64,000 nt of DNA from Apiospora phragmitis (Eukaryota > Ascomycota > Sordariomycetes > Amphisphaeriales > Apiosporaceae): contig JAQQWL010000009.1 of the NCBI GenBank assembly GCA_038363925.1, forward strand, positions 3,100,001 to 3,164,000. The letters are read 5' to 3'. A program made the translations under genes and the position numbers. The notes under the pieces were generated by a model that ran no database searches, was not told the origin of the DNA, and worked only from the letters and a program-made list of their open reading frames with translations. Below are positions 36,471 to 48,428 of the stretch, in pieces. Within the stretch, counting starts at the first letter, position 1; every line of letters begins with the position of its first letter.

Positions 36471-36850
36471 ATGAGTGAAAATATGCCAGGACCCGGTTTA
36501 TTTTTTGACCAGTCCCCGTACACCAGGTAAGGCTTTATTTATGCTCAATCATATCTCACAGTTCAATTAACAGGAAGGGTGCAGATCAGCAAAGACAGGA
36601 CCAGCAGGTGGCGGGGGATGCTGCCGACAGGGGCGAGACTATCTACGAGGATCTCCAGCGGACGAGCAATACAGCTTCGACCACGGTCACGTCGCCCTCG
36701 GAGTCCCTGACTTCTGCACAGGAAAGTGGGAATACAGCCTCGGTCAAGGTCACGTCGCCCTTGGAGTCCAAAACAACGACACAGGAACAGGCGAGTACAG
36801 CTTCAACAACAAAGGCCAAATCAAGCTCAAAATCGAAGGCATCAGGGTAA
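36471..36850 (+). CDS. Small Ser/Thr-rich low-complexity protein, hypothetical
   Basis: Exons 36471-36526 and 36574-36850, joined by a 47-nt intron with GTAAGG and AACAG ends, give a 110-aa protein starting MSENMPGPGLFFDQSPYTR. The second exon has an imperfect repeat of about 17 residues (NTASTTVTSPSES, NTASVKVTSPLES, STASTTKAKSSSKSK). No signal peptide, membrane helix or domain is seen. The same repeat style continues out of frame beyond the stop: EPASESSASGQDTVV at about 36883-36930, then ASASESNKPRWKR ending at 36984. The real protein may therefore be longer if two single bases are missing (near 36845-36847 and 36922). Function unknown; the low-complexity makeup limits confidence. Confidence 0.5.
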
Positions 36851-37093
36851 ACTACAAGCGGGCAAGCCGACACCAGTCGAACCTGCTTCGGAATCTAGCG
36901 CATCTGGACAAGATACAGTGGTACCACTCCAACTCTGACCGCATCAGCTTCGGAATCTAACAAGCCAAGGTGGAAACGCTAAGATAATGGCAAGATGGCT
37001 GTCATAAAGACAGCATGGTTTCATCAGTAAGAACTCAGGTAGTCTCATTACATAGGCCATCGTAGTCGGGAGAATTCATCACCTCGTTACAAA

Positions 37094-38281
37094 TTATACA
37101 CCATTCGCCTGGTTCCTGTAGCTTCCCGGGTGTCCGTTCTGCTTCGCGAACTTCCTGATCTTGCCGTAGATGTCAGGCAGAGCGAACATCCAGGCGATCT
37201 GGCTGAAGCCGCCTGCGATTGTGTCCACGATCCAACTGTTTCTCGGCGAGCCGCCCAAGGCGCTCCATCGGAGGACGTGACCGAGGAAGCCCACCGTGAT
37301 GAAGTAGTTCCCGTTCTCCAGCCCCTGGATCGCTTTGGAGGCGACCTCCTCGGGGCGTCTGGACCGGATCGTCGGCCTCGATCATCTTGGTGATCTCTGG
37401 CTTCGTTTGGTTCTCCCGGTCGAAGCCTGGGCTCTTGATGCCGCCGGGGAACACGACGTGTACCTTCACGTTCTGGGGGTATATCTCCAGCTCCTGGACC
37501 AACGAGTCCGCCAGTGCCCGCAGCGCCGCCTTGGGCGGGCTGTAGGGGCCGTAACCAATGACTGGGAAGAAGGCTAGAACGGAGGCAGTGAAGATCAGGT
37601 GCTTCGGCTCGGGGACCACGGGCGCATCAGGTGCGCACCACTCTCGCAGTATGGCGTGGGCCATCTCGGCGCTGCCCCAGTAGTTGATGTCCATCTGCTG
37701 CCGCGATAGGGACAACGGGGCCTCGAACCAGAAGTCGGGGGTTGACTTTCCAGCAATGCACCAGACGATATCCAGGGATTGGCCATTGTTCCAAGCGACG
37801 GCTTCGGCGATCAGCGAACGGGCGTAGTCGGGCTTGGAAACATCGGCCGAGATATAACGGAAACGCTGAGTTTGCGGGTTCTTGGCGGCCGACTTTAGGA
37901 GAATTATTAGCCTCGAATGGAATGGACGAGATCAAGGATTGATTATTTCGGTCTAGAGCTATGCATGAGTGCTTACTTTGATCTCAGCCACCGTCTCCTC
38001 GAGCCTAGCAACGTTCCGCGAGACGACAATGACATTGGCACCTTTGGCAGCGAGTTGACGGGCAGCACACCGACCCATTCCCTCGGTGGCACCCGTGACC
38101 AAGATGGTCTAGGGAATTAATATAGTCAGCGCATACTTCAAGGCACGGCATCGTAGGGTTTAGAGTTACTACCGACCTTGCCATCAACGGGCATGTGGTT
38201 GCCTCCACCGAAGAGACCCATTGCGACAACCGAGATAAGCGCAACAACCACAGCTACAACGATGTAGATGTAGGATGACAT
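37094..38281 (-). CDS. tsc10: 3-ketodihydrosphingosine reductase (Tsc10-type SDR), one frame break
   Basis: The enzyme reduces 3-ketodihydrosphingosine to dihydrosphingosine with NADPH at the ER membrane, the second step of sphingolipid synthesis. Exons: complement(join(37094..37892, 37977..38108, 38177..38281)), 344 aa. Residues about 4-22 form a membrane helix (YIYIVVAVVVALISVVAMG). The cofactor motif is TILVTGATEGMGR (TGxxxGxG) at about 36-48, with VIVVSRN after it. DIVWCIAG replaces the usual NNAG. The catalytic Ser lies in FTASVLAFFP and the YxxxK is YSPPK near 197-201. The C-terminal part (EEVASKAIQGLENGNYF to a hydrophobic end and QANGV) is reached only after removing one base from the GGGG at 37352-37355 (top strand). 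The gene is normally essential, so this break is probably not real. Confidence 0.9.
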
Positions 38282-38733
38282 GGAGAGGGTGAACACGAGA
38301 AAGTGTAAGGCTTCTCAAAGGGTCATCTCTTATATCTCTTATATTAATACCAAACAAAACCAATAGAACAGTACTTAGGTATCAAGCCGCAAAAGAAATG
38401 GGCGAGGCGCATGCTACATAAGCAAGGTAGGACACATGGAATTAGAATCACCCCAATGCAAGGGGGAGCAATGACATTATTTCGTTGGTTGCAGATGCTT
38501 AATTCATTTGGCCTTACAGGGGTGGTTGAAGCTGAAGAAGCGGCGGCCCCTCCCTGATTCCCTGTCAGCGTGTGGGGCTTTTGGGCCTATGTACAGTCCG
38601 CCAAGAAGCTAATCGATAAGAAAAAAGTTGTGGCAGTACCAACTAGCAGATTGCATACCTCCCAAGCCCACCCTCGTCTATTGGGGAGATTCCTCATTGT
38701 CCACTACCAACAACCTCCAGCCCATTATTTACG
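38282..38733. promoter_or_regulatory. Divergent promoter region, tsc10 and sas10
   Basis: A 452-bp gap between two genes transcribed away from each other must hold both promoters. I cannot point to specific factor sites. Confidence 0.55.
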
Positions 38734-40746
38734 ATGGCTCGCAAAAGAAAAGCCTCAGGCCCTTCGCAGCCCAAAAGCCCAAAGGAACTCGACCCCAAAG
38801 ATGCGCGCATCAACCTGGAAGACCTCTCCGAATCCGAGTCCTGGCAAGGGCAGGACGAGATAACCTTCGACGAGGCTCCCAGCAAGAAGCAGAGGCGCCA
38901 GCAGGAGGAAGAGGAGTTCTTCGAAGAGTCCGAGGATGCGCTCGACTATGGCGAAGAGGAGGACTCCGAGACCGACGAAGAGACCGCCGAGCTCGCCAGG
39001 CTAGCCAAGCGCATGGCCAAGAAAGGGAAGAAGTCCAAGTCGGAGGAGGCCAAGGAGGAGGAAGATGAAGGCATGGAGGGCTGGGGAACATCGAAGAAGA
39101 ACTACTATGGCGCCGACCAGATTGATGCAGAGACCGAGGCCTTGGAGGAAGAGGCAGAGGCCAAGCGGTTACAGAAGAAGAAGCGAGCGAAGATGACCGA
39201 GTCTGACTTCATCGAATCCGAATGGCTTACGGCGAAAGACGACGAGGACCAGGAGCAAAAGGACGTAGTGACCGAGGTTCTGGGCGATATGGAGATACCC
39301 GAAGACATGTCAGAGCACGACCGGTTACGCCTATTGCAGTCACGCTACCCCGAACTCGAACCCCTGGCGAGGAGCTGCTGGCTCTACAGCCACAGCTCGA
39401 TCAATTGCGCAAGGACGCTGAGGGACAAGCCGGCAGATCATTGCCCGTGGTCAAGTACCGCGTATGTGGCTCGTACGTAGCTACCCTGGGCATGTACTTT
39501 GCTCTCTTGACCTCGCCGGTTCGCGACTCGGACGGATCCTCCAAACCATTGGACCCAGCAGAGCTTCGCGATCACGAGGTCATGACCTTTCTTCTCGAGA
39601 CGCGCGAGGCCTGGCAGAATGTCAAGGATCTCCAGCCCTCCAAGGCAGCCTCGGCTATTGCCAGCATACCATCTCCGCCGGAGGAAGACGCCATGGTAGT
39701 AGACGACGCAGCCGAGGTGGCAATCAAGCCTACTAAGAAGGAGAAGAAGAAGTCCAAGAAGGCCGCACGCGAAACCAAGGAGATCGAAGACTCGCTGGCT
39801 GACCTCGACGCCCTGATCACGACCAAGACCAAGAAGCCCAAGAAGGTCAAGGCGGCTGAGGTTCTGGCCAACGGCGACGACGACCGCTCCGACTTTGGAG
39901 ACGAGGAGGCCCTGGGCGAGGCGGACGCCCAGGAGAAGGTGAAGCGCAAGAAGAGCTTGCGATTCTACACCAGTCAAATCGTCCAGAAGGCCCAGAACCG
40001 CGCCGACCGCTCGAGGCTGGCTGGCGGCGACGACGACGTGCCCATCAAGGAGCGCCTGCGCGACCGCCAGGCTCGTCTGAACGCCGAGGCCATCAAGCGC
40101 GGCACGAAGATCTCCAAGCTGGGCACCAACCTCGGCGACGGCAGCGACGACGAGGACAAGGAGGTCGCCGACTCCATGCGCAAGGACGAGGACGCCGAGT
40201 ACTACGACATGATCGCGGCCAAGGGCAGCCAGAACAAGGCGGAGAAGGCCGCCCGCAAGGAGGCCCTCGCCAATGCCGGACGGGCCGACCAGGTCGTCGA
40301 GAAGGAGGAGATTGGCGAGGACGGAAGGAGAATCATCACCTACCAGATCGAGGAAGAACGAGGGCTTGACGCCTCACAGGAAGAAGGACGTCAGGAACCC
40401 GAGATTGTGCGTATACTATCCTCCTTTGGCTGACATAATAATCTCCATGGTCCGAATATTGACTAACCCCCTTTTCCTTTTCTCCCTCACAGGAAAAAGC
40501 GTCTCAAGTACGCCAAGGCGCAGAAGAAGTTGAAGTCGATGAAGGCCACCTACAGTGGCGGAGAGGGCCGCGGAGGCTATGGTAAGCAGCAACAACCCTT
40601 TCCCTCGCAGATCCTTAACATTATGATCATGTTTTGGGTGCATCTGTTTACCAGACTTTTCGGAGCACTGGCTAACCCCAAATCTTACTGTAGGCGGAGA
40701 GGCTACGGGTATCAAGGGCAACTTGATCAAGAGTACAAAGTTGTAA
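38734..40746 (+). CDS. sas10: Sas10/Utp3 U3 snoRNP (small-subunit processome) protein, two frame breaks
   Basis: Exons 38734-40406, 40493-40581 and 40694-40746, 604 aa when two opposite one-base breaks are corrected. Sas10/Utp3 is a nucleolar part of the 90S pre-ribosome needed for 18S rRNA processing. The N-terminus is basic then very acidic (QQEEEEFFEESEDALDYGEEEDSE), as usual. The C1D/Utp3 middle block has ELLALQPQLDQLRKDAEG and YFALLTSPVRDSDGSSKPLD. The conserved Sas10 C-terminus reads GLTPHRKKDVRNPR, KKRLKYAKAQKKLKSM, SGGEGRGGYGGEATGIKGN. Adding one G at the GG 39366-39367 and removing one at GG 40352-40353 links all parts. Introns are 86 and 112 nt, the first with a GACTAAC branch site. 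As written, the first frame would stop at 39480. Confidence 0.92.
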
Positions 40747-41370
40747 TATGGCAGCCACTATTTAGGGGGGTCTATAGATATGAACAGGGACCGCCATCCA
40801 CGATCACGATCCGTGACATCTTAACAAACTCCGTGACTGAATCCAAGACAGAAAAGTCGCGCGTCTTCTATGCGTGATTATGTTGCAAATGCTCATAGAG
40901 ATTCGCCCCTGGCTGCCTTGTTGCATGACTAAAGCCAAAGATCCAGGGCTATTGGTGTGGAGCCGAGACAAGCTCAACCTGCATATTGTCTCTCACTAGA
41001 TCAACGGGTGCCCAGAGAATTATGTCATTTGATCGACCTGAACATTTCTTCCGAAGTGGCAGATAATTATCGTCGACTCCTACTGGCCATGCGAGGACAT
41101 TTAGAAAATCCATTATAGAAGTAAGGGAAGTTGCAGGGCTCTCGGCCCCTACACGGATTTCTTGAAAACTGTGCCATGGTGTATTACTACAGTAATCTTT
41201 TTCATACAAACGTCCAACGTATACGGTGGCGGGGTTCAAATGGGGAATAGTAGTACTCGATCCCGCCGGAACGAACGGACTATCTGCCTGCTTGATCTAG
41301 CCCGGTTAGGTAGGTATACCTGAAGTGGCAGCCTGTTCTGCATTGGCCTGTGATTTTTCGAAGCGCCTCC
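40747..41370. other. Intergenic between convergent sas10 and gtr2
   Basis: A 624-bp interval between two stop codons should hold both 3' UTRs. No gene seen. Confidence 0.55.
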
Positions 41371-42670
41371 CTATTTCGGCTTCGTGATGTCGAAGAACTC
41401 CTTCAGACCCTGGACGACCACCTCGACGTTCATATTGATAAGCGGTATCTTGTCGTAGCTGTCATCTTTCATGATGGCGACGAGAGCCAGGTACTTGTCC
41501 ACCTCGCGCAGCATAATGGGTCTGTTGGCGTCCGTCAAGACCATCCAGCTCTCGGCCCAGTTGCTGGCAACCTGGTCGTCGAGTTTCTGGTTCCAGGGAG
41601 CGCCCTCTAGTGACTCGCGATAACCCTTAGACCGCGGCCAGCTCCCATAGACCTCCGTGATGTCGATGATGACGTCGATGTAGTCCGAGCAAATCTCGTA
41701 ACTGGCCATATCGGCCGGCGCATTGTCCGTCGCAATATATATCTTTGATAAGACATCAAAGAGATAGGCCTTCTCGAATCGACAGGTTCGACAAAGGTTG
41801 GTCAGCATAGCTTCCAGGCTACCAAGTCGTGGTATTAGCTTTTGAATGACTTTGCTGAAAGCCTCAAAGATGCTGTGGTTGTAAATGCTCGTGAGGTGGA
41901 AAGTCACGGGTGCGTTCTCGAAACCATGATCCGATAGCTCATCCTGAATGCGGATGGTTATATCCCTCTGGATATCCAGCTTGTAGTCGTCGGAAAGGCC
42001 GTCGACTTTGTGTATAAACACCTCGATCTTGATGTTCGGGTACGTTCTCTGCAAGTTGAGAATCGTCACATTCAGTCGAGCAACTGCCTCCAAGTAGTCA
42101 TCTTGCGCATCGATGACCCAAATTAAGGCACCGATTTCGCCAAACATGGCATCGATATCGAATGTCGGATTATCAAAGATATCGATTTGGCCAGGGAAGT
42201 CCCAAACCTGGAAGTCCATGAAAGAGCTGCAGGCGAGCAGGTTAGCAGCCAAACACAAGACAGGGCAAGGTCGTCACTCACGCCATGGAATCTTTCTGAA
42301 TACGCGCGGTAGATTCAAGATACAACGTCTCATTGGGTGGGAGCTTGTGGAAGACGACGCTCGATATTGAGGATTTGCCGCTCCTGTTGCTTCGTTAGCG
42401 ACATGAACCTGGCGATGTACTTGAACGTGTACCTTACCTTCTCTGGCCCATCAAGAGCAATCTAGGTTTCCCTTTAGCAGGCGCACCCGGCGTAGAGGGC
42501 TCCGTTGCTTTCGATCCATCTTTTTGGTGCTGCCGTGTCCTATTCTGTTCATACAGACGTTCAAGATTTAGCTGAGCTGGACTGAGAACACTGGAATGCC
42601 TCCGAAGTAAAATCCTATCACCGCCCTCCAACTGGGAGTGAGGATCCCGCCCGCGAAGCGGCGAACCCAT
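41371..42670 (-). CDS. gtr2: Rag-family GTPase, Gtr2/RagC type
   Basis: With Gtr1 this GTPase signals amino-acid sufficiency to TORC1 at the vacuole. Exons: complement(join(41371..42226, 42282..42383, 42438..42670)), 396 aa, phases intact. The P-loop GQRRSGKSS spans the first intron near residue 75-83. G2/G3 follow with [20 protein letters not shown], then [15 protein letters not shown] and the G4 motif HKVDGLSDD typical for Rag GTPases in place of NKxD. The C-terminal roadblock-type half has [18 protein letters not shown] and [13 protein letters not shown]. Start ATG 42670 gives an N-terminal extension of about 70 residues before the GTPase domain, longer than in yeast, so the exact start is less sure. 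Introns of 55 and 54 nt carry GCTAAC-type branch sites. Confidence 0.94.
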
Positions 42671-45050
42671 GATGTGATAAAGCGAATGCCAGAACCAAAA
42701 AAAGAAATCAGTGATGGAAGATGTGGTGCCAGCTCTAAGCCCGTTGAAGTCGCTTAACTTTCCATCTCGCAAGGAACCGAGGCCTCCAAATGGTATATGC
42801 GGCTTCGTATTGGATTCATAGCAACCCCGGATAGCCAGTCGTTGATTTGAGGCGGACTTTTGGTACAAACGAGTAACCCAGATGCGCCTCGTTTGCTGCC
42901 GTGTTCTTGTGGTTGACGTCGCAGCGAGTTGACGAACGAGCCAATCTACGAACAAGGTCGCCAATTTCACGAGCTCGGACGGCGGGAATGCTAGATCGCG
43001 AATCTTGTCCAGGCGTGACAATTGGACGGCTGCTAGCAGACGAGGGCAGGTTTCCCAACCAAGGAGATGATCAGACGTTGTGTTGGAGAGAGGGCCGCAC
43101 GTGTCTTAAGGCCACCTCAATCATACAAGACAACACATACTGCCCTTTTTTGCAGCTTGGAGCGTGAGATGCGCTGGACTCATTGCTGCTGATCTCACCG
43201 TCACACAAACGGACAGTTCGGGACTCTCAGCTCAGATGGTGACTCAAAGCAAAGGAACCAAGGCGGCGAAACCCTTGAGCTTGGGCCTGTCCGCGACGCC
43301 TGCCTAGTTCCTATCTCTCCCCAACGGCAACCCAACGGGAACCCAACGGGCGAGGAAGTGGTTTGATTGTTTATTCCAGGTAGCGCCAACGCCAAAAGGA
43401 TTCTGGGCAGCGGAAGACAGCAAGAAAAGGAAAGACGCAGTGGGTATAGACAGGACAGGACAGGGCAGGAATAGCGGTCTGGCAGCTTAGAGTAGCAAAG
43501 TGACTGCAAACGCTCAAATGAGAGGAGTGATGGACAGCAGATGCAGTCAAGGCTGTATCCATGCCACTCGGCCGAGCACGTTCCGCGGTGTAGATATTGC
43601 TCTCATCGGCGTAATTTAAAGCAGGGAAGGATCAGGGTAAGTCATTAAAATTCCAAGGAAATCGAGAAGGGAAGAAAAGTTTTTGTCTCACCTCCATGAT
43701 GACGGTAGCAAGGGCTCTCGCTAGGCTCTCGCTCCAAGATTGCCCGTTCTCCTCTTCCAGGGCCCGTTCCTCGAGCGCTATCACTCGATCCTCTCCCCTC
43801 CTCCTCGGCGGCGATCAAGCTCATGCACCCAGTGAGAAGTGCCCTTAGACCAAGACCTCCTTCCGTTCTGGTGAACTTGTCGATCGGCGCGATAAGAGGA
43901 ATCTGAATCAGAAGGTACTGACTGTCTGTATCGGACCCCCTCGAATCACAACGACTGGTACAACCCGAGTTTGCGGGTCGGGATCCAGGGGAGATTGTGG
44001 CACAAGCTGCTCAACAGTGATTCGTTTAGTGAGGGGGGCTTTATGACGGAATTTGAGCGAACCCTGATTCGACTGGAGATGCCGAGTGTAGTCAGGTCAG
44101 TACGAGTCGATGTGACTGAGGCTTCGCTTCCTGGATGCAATCGGAGGTCGCCTGGTAAGACGGGCTTAATAGATGGTTTCTTGCAGCCCCGACTGTCAAA
44201 GCTGAAAATGATGGCGGACGGGGCGGACGAGCAAGAATGTCTCGCACGGAACAAAAGACGAGGCTGGGATGCTATTTGGTGATGCCGTTTTGACAGGTAG
44301 GCAGGGTCACCAGAAATTGTGGTGTCTTTTCAAAAAGTCGAGCGTAGGTAGGTATTAATCACTGAAAGAATGCATCATGGCCTCTTGCAATTTCGTGTCA
44401 AGTCAAGCCAGTTGAAGCTGCAGCTTCGATTGAATTGAGAAGTACGCGCATAGACGTACTGTGGAGTGGCATCACGTAAGGCAGCCGCTATGCGGGGGTG
44501 GGTTTGTTGCCAAATACAGTATGAGACGGACTGTACAGCCTTCCGCCCCGACTTGTTACATGTACGGAGTATGTATTTTCAATTGCGGTTCTTTCATCAC
44601 TCATCACATAATCGGTCTACCTCGGTTTTTGAGAGGAGAGAAGAAAAGTGAGGTTATGTACTGCTATAAGTAATCATTGTCTCTCTTACTCAGCATTACT
44701 CCTCATAAATGACATTATGCTATATGTATTGCAATGCTTAAAATTAATCCATCGAATACATCCCTACTGGTTCCTTTTTCGAGCTTCCGATCTTGGCTGG
44801 CAGATGCCGTTGTTCCAGCGCTTGTTTGGTGGACCTATATTTCGGCTGTAGGTAAGGTACGTACGTTATCAATGTCGACGACCCGTAAATCTAACCTCCC
44901 GATAACTCCGAGCTATTCTAATATGTACTGTAAGTGCGTGCGTGCCCTGTCCTTGGTGCGTGCGTGCCCTGTCCTTGTCGCGCGCGACTCGCAAGATGAT
45001 CCTCCTTCATTCATGCCTTACTTTCCCATTACCCTAAGCGCCCATTCTCA
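42671..45050. other. Intergenic, upstream of gtr2 and downstream of the MIF-domain gene
   Basis: There are 2.4 kb without a supported gene. Short GGACA repeats lie near 43451-43466 and a 22-bp tandem duplication near the right end is listed separately. The left part should be the gtr2 promoter. Confidence 0.5.
44934..44977 (+). repeat. Exact 22-bp tandem duplication
   Basis: A 22-bp unit beginning GTGCGTGCGTGCCCTGTCC and ending TTG occurs twice without mismatch (44934-44955, 44956-44977), about 75 bases beyond the stop codon of the MIF-domain gene. Confidence 0.9.
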
Positions 45051-46296
45051 TTAAACCATCGCCCCGCTCGTCTTTGGCCTCTTATCTTTGGTCGAACCGC
45101 GGCCCCCGAAGAGCGAGCTCACGAAGCTTTTTTTCCGCACCGCTATTTTAGTCGGTTTCTCTTCGCTTTCCTGCTCGCTCTTTGGAGGAGTGGAAGGGTG
45201 CTCCGGGATGGTCGTCGTGATCATGGGCGTGTCATCCATGCTGCTAGGGGAGTCGGCAGTTTTGCCTCCTCCCGCATCGACATGGCTGAGGATGGTCGTA
45301 GACCGGGGAGAGACTGCAGGCTGTGTTAACATGTCGTCGTCAACACCTCACAAGGGAACCTCGCGCCAACTTACGCGAACACCTAGCATCTTCTTGGACT
45401 TTGCGGCCCTGGAAGGGGCCCGATCAATTGCCGCCCCATCCTTCCGAATCCTGTCCACATCGTCCATCTCGCCTGCTACCGTCTTCCCGCCGTATGCCAT
45501 GTTTGCTTCGGGTGTGGCTTCGAAGCGGACATAGCCCCGTGAAGATGGTACTCCCAGAGTGTCCTGGATATGGGCTTGCATCAGAGCAGCATTCCTCTTG
45601 TTCGTCGTAGGCTGGACTAAGCTCGGGAGGGCGTGGATGGTCAGGTATACGCCGGTTCAAAGGAGCCACCAAACATTATGCACATGCTATGCTGAACATT
45701 GACAACAATCGATGACATGGGCCGCTGATAGCGGTTGGAGATGTGGTAAGAGAAGTCCGTGATGAACGAGAATTCGTCGTCTATCTGTTTCAGGGTTAAC
45801 CAGGTTCCCAGCAGCTTCTCTACTGCGATTCGGAGCCGCCCCTGCATGGCAGTATGCAACTTGGATTACTACTATGACGTTGGTCTTCAACTCGGCCATG
45901 ACAATCGCCTCGTTGCGCACGCGGTCGAGCGCCGGATTGTTCTCCCTCGTGGCGGCGAATTCATTCTCGTAGTAGGCGCTCTTCTTCTTGGCCAGCGCCG
46001 GTTGGGCCTGCGACTTGCGTCGGTATAACATATCTCCAGGTAGAGGCCGGTCAACGCTGCGCATCAGGTGGTTGCCCTCAACAATGCTCAACTTGGGGGA
46101 GGAGCGCGACGACAGTACCTTGCGTTGCGCAAGAAGAGACCGTCGGCTGCTGTTGCTGCCGCCGTTCCGGGAGGCGTTAATGACGGAGTATAGGGACGGC
46201 CGGCTCCTTGGAGAGAGGACGACCGGAGGGTACTTTAGCACCAGAGCCCGGGGGCGAGAGGCTAGCCCCTCTGGAACTTGCTGGACGTTGCTCCAT
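45051..46296 (-). CDS. MIF-domain (tautomerase superfamily) protein with long extensions, two frame breaks
   Basis: Exons: complement(join(45051..45320, 45375..45784, 45870..46296)), about 368 aa after correction. The MIF domain starts near ELKTNVI and continues with DEFSFITDFSYHISNRYQRP, SSIVVNVQHSMCIMFGGSFE, LTIHALPSLVQPTTNKRN and GVPSSRGYVRFEATPEANM, the usual order for fungal MIF-like proteins. In animal MIF the catalytic residue is Pro1 after Met removal; here the domain is internal and that position has no proline. It is preceded by about 140 Ser/Arg-rich residues and followed by a disordered basic tail (RKKSFVSSLFGGRGSTKDKR). One missing C at 45644-45645 (top strand GG) separates EPAY from LTIHALP; one extra base in the N-terminal part (probably the GGGGG 46250-46254) is needed to reach ATG 46296. 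The first donor could be three bases earlier. Confidence 0.82.
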
Positions 46297-48428
46297 TTTG
46301 AGATGCTGCTGCGGCGATGTATAGCGCACAGACTGGTGTAGTAATGCAATCCCTATGAGCTCCTTAAAGCATCAGGTGATGCTTCACGATAGAGACTAGT
46401 ACCCAGCTAAAAGAGTAGCTGCGGGTCTCGCCGATAGCCCCTAGATCCTTCTAGTGCGCCGATTGTGGCTTCCTTTGAGCCTAGAATCTGCAAGTACGAG
46501 AGGATGGGCGTTAGGTTCCTTCCTGCTCGGGTCTGTAGATTAACTGTAATCGTTCGGTCTTGTCTCTGTTTCAGGGCCAGTCAACAGAGGGCAGGTCTGG
46601 GTTTGTTGGTGTCCAATGGAGTTCGCAGGTCAAGACAAGACCTTTTTCAAAAAGAAATGGACAATTACCAACTCCGAGAGGAAAATGGGATCGAGGTGAG
46701 ATCTCGAACCCTGCAAATGCTGGTTATGAGCTTGGCTGTCTGGGGCCAGGAAGCAAGGCGGGCATTAAGGTGTTTGCTGCGGTACGCGAATAGAAAGTAG
46801 GTATTCGAGCAACACGGCGAAGGGATTCAATACTCGTTCGAGACAAATAACGGGAAACGGAAGGATTAAACAACAGAGAACCGAACAATTGATTGGATAA
46901 GGGAAAGAAAAGAAAGGAAAAGGCCTCCGAGGTTGCAAACAAACAGTCCACCTCTCTCTCTTCTTCTGTCTCGCTTTTTTCTCTCTCGATGCTATTCAAG
47001 CGATGTTATGTGTGTGTGTGTGTGAGCTGTTGCCGGCAAACGGAACGCTAGGGGGGAAGCGGTGCAACGGGATACACAAGACCCAAGCCAGATACTACGA
47101 CAGCTGAGATGCGGGATGATTAGGTGCTTCTTGATTGCCCTCCCACCTTGCATACTCCTGCCTACCTACATAGGACCGACCTACAGGACGATTTGCCTTA
47201 TCTTCGTATGCCTTCGCAGCCCTTGCTTCGTCCGCTTTCACGGTCCATCGGCATCATGATCTGACAATGGCTGGCTACGTGCAGGGAGGAGGTCAATAGT
47301 GTCCACCGTGACCGAACTTATAATTTCATTAGCTCCCGTCAGCACAGCCGGGCTCTCCAGACCCTTTGTACAACACATACATACCTGATACCTCGTGCCT
47401 TATTAGTATTCGTAGTGCCAACTCCCACAAGTGGCGGAGGTGGAGGAGGGGGGGAGGGACAGATCTTGGAGAGACGAGACGGATAACGCTCCGCATACTT
47501 GCATAAAAGTGTCTACCCAATTTGCCAAGTGCCAAGATCCCTCTCCAGGGCGGTGTTGCCGTCTTTTATCTTTTATTAGATTGGTTTCTGTCCTGATAAG
47601 CATCTTGAAGACGCAGAAGCGCACCATGATAAGATAGAGAGATGTGAAGCGTTATCCACATTATACGATGCTACTTCACAGCGTGGGGGGTTGTTGGTTT
47701 CAGAATTGGACCCTTGTTACTTGTCGGAGATACCACCTAACGACGCACATGCTGATACCACCTCACCTTACCTTAACCACTCACCTAAATCTTGATATCC
47801 TTATACGATCTCATCAACATGTTCTGGAGCATTTCAAGATCGTGTGCTTTAGGAGCGGATAGAGGATGGCTGGCCTTCAAGGCAACACCCGGGGTATGCG
47901 ACTTTCCGCCGCCAATCAAGACGAGACACTGCCCTCAGCCTCGATGCATGTGTAGTACAACCTGGGGTCACAGCCGATTCCGATCAAGTGTGTGTGTGTG
48001 AGTGTGTGTGTGTGTACGCGCGCATCAATTTAGAGGACTCATAGACAGAGGCGACAGGCACAACGCCGCTATCCGAGTTCGTGACAGCTGGGTATGACAC
48101 ATCAAGTACATGGTATTGGAAGCGTATACGGTCTACGCAGTAAGAACAGATGAAGTAATGTCCGATGGACAGCTTGCGTATCATCATTCAGATACTTCAT
48201 TACTACTAATGTACAGTTCATCATGCGCACTCATCACCATACGGACCGGCCTTTCCGAACAAAAAACGCATCTAGCGGCCTGAACCTAAGGCTGACACCC
48301 CGGAAAGGTGGTGTCACCGGCGCCTATCAACCACACACTTTGAAAAGAAACAAACACCACCCATCAATCAAGGGCCCGCCACAACTTCATCGTATATCCT
48401 TCCAGATGATAGAAGTGGGGCAGACCGT
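46297..48428. other. Intergenic, MIF-domain gene to four-helix protein gene
   Basis: No gene recognised. Short TG repeats occur at about 47009-47023 and 47988-48014. The left end should be the promoter of the MIF-domain gene. Confidence 0.5.

Noticed and set aside
38810..39091. Open frames antisense to sas10, tsc10 and GH64 genes
   Set aside because: They follow the codon periodicity of the real genes and show only Arg/Pro/Ser-rich translations.
39360..40360. Programmed ribosomal frameshifting in sas10
   Set aside because: The two breaks go in opposite directions, have no slippery heptamer, and similar breaks occur in many unrelated genes here.
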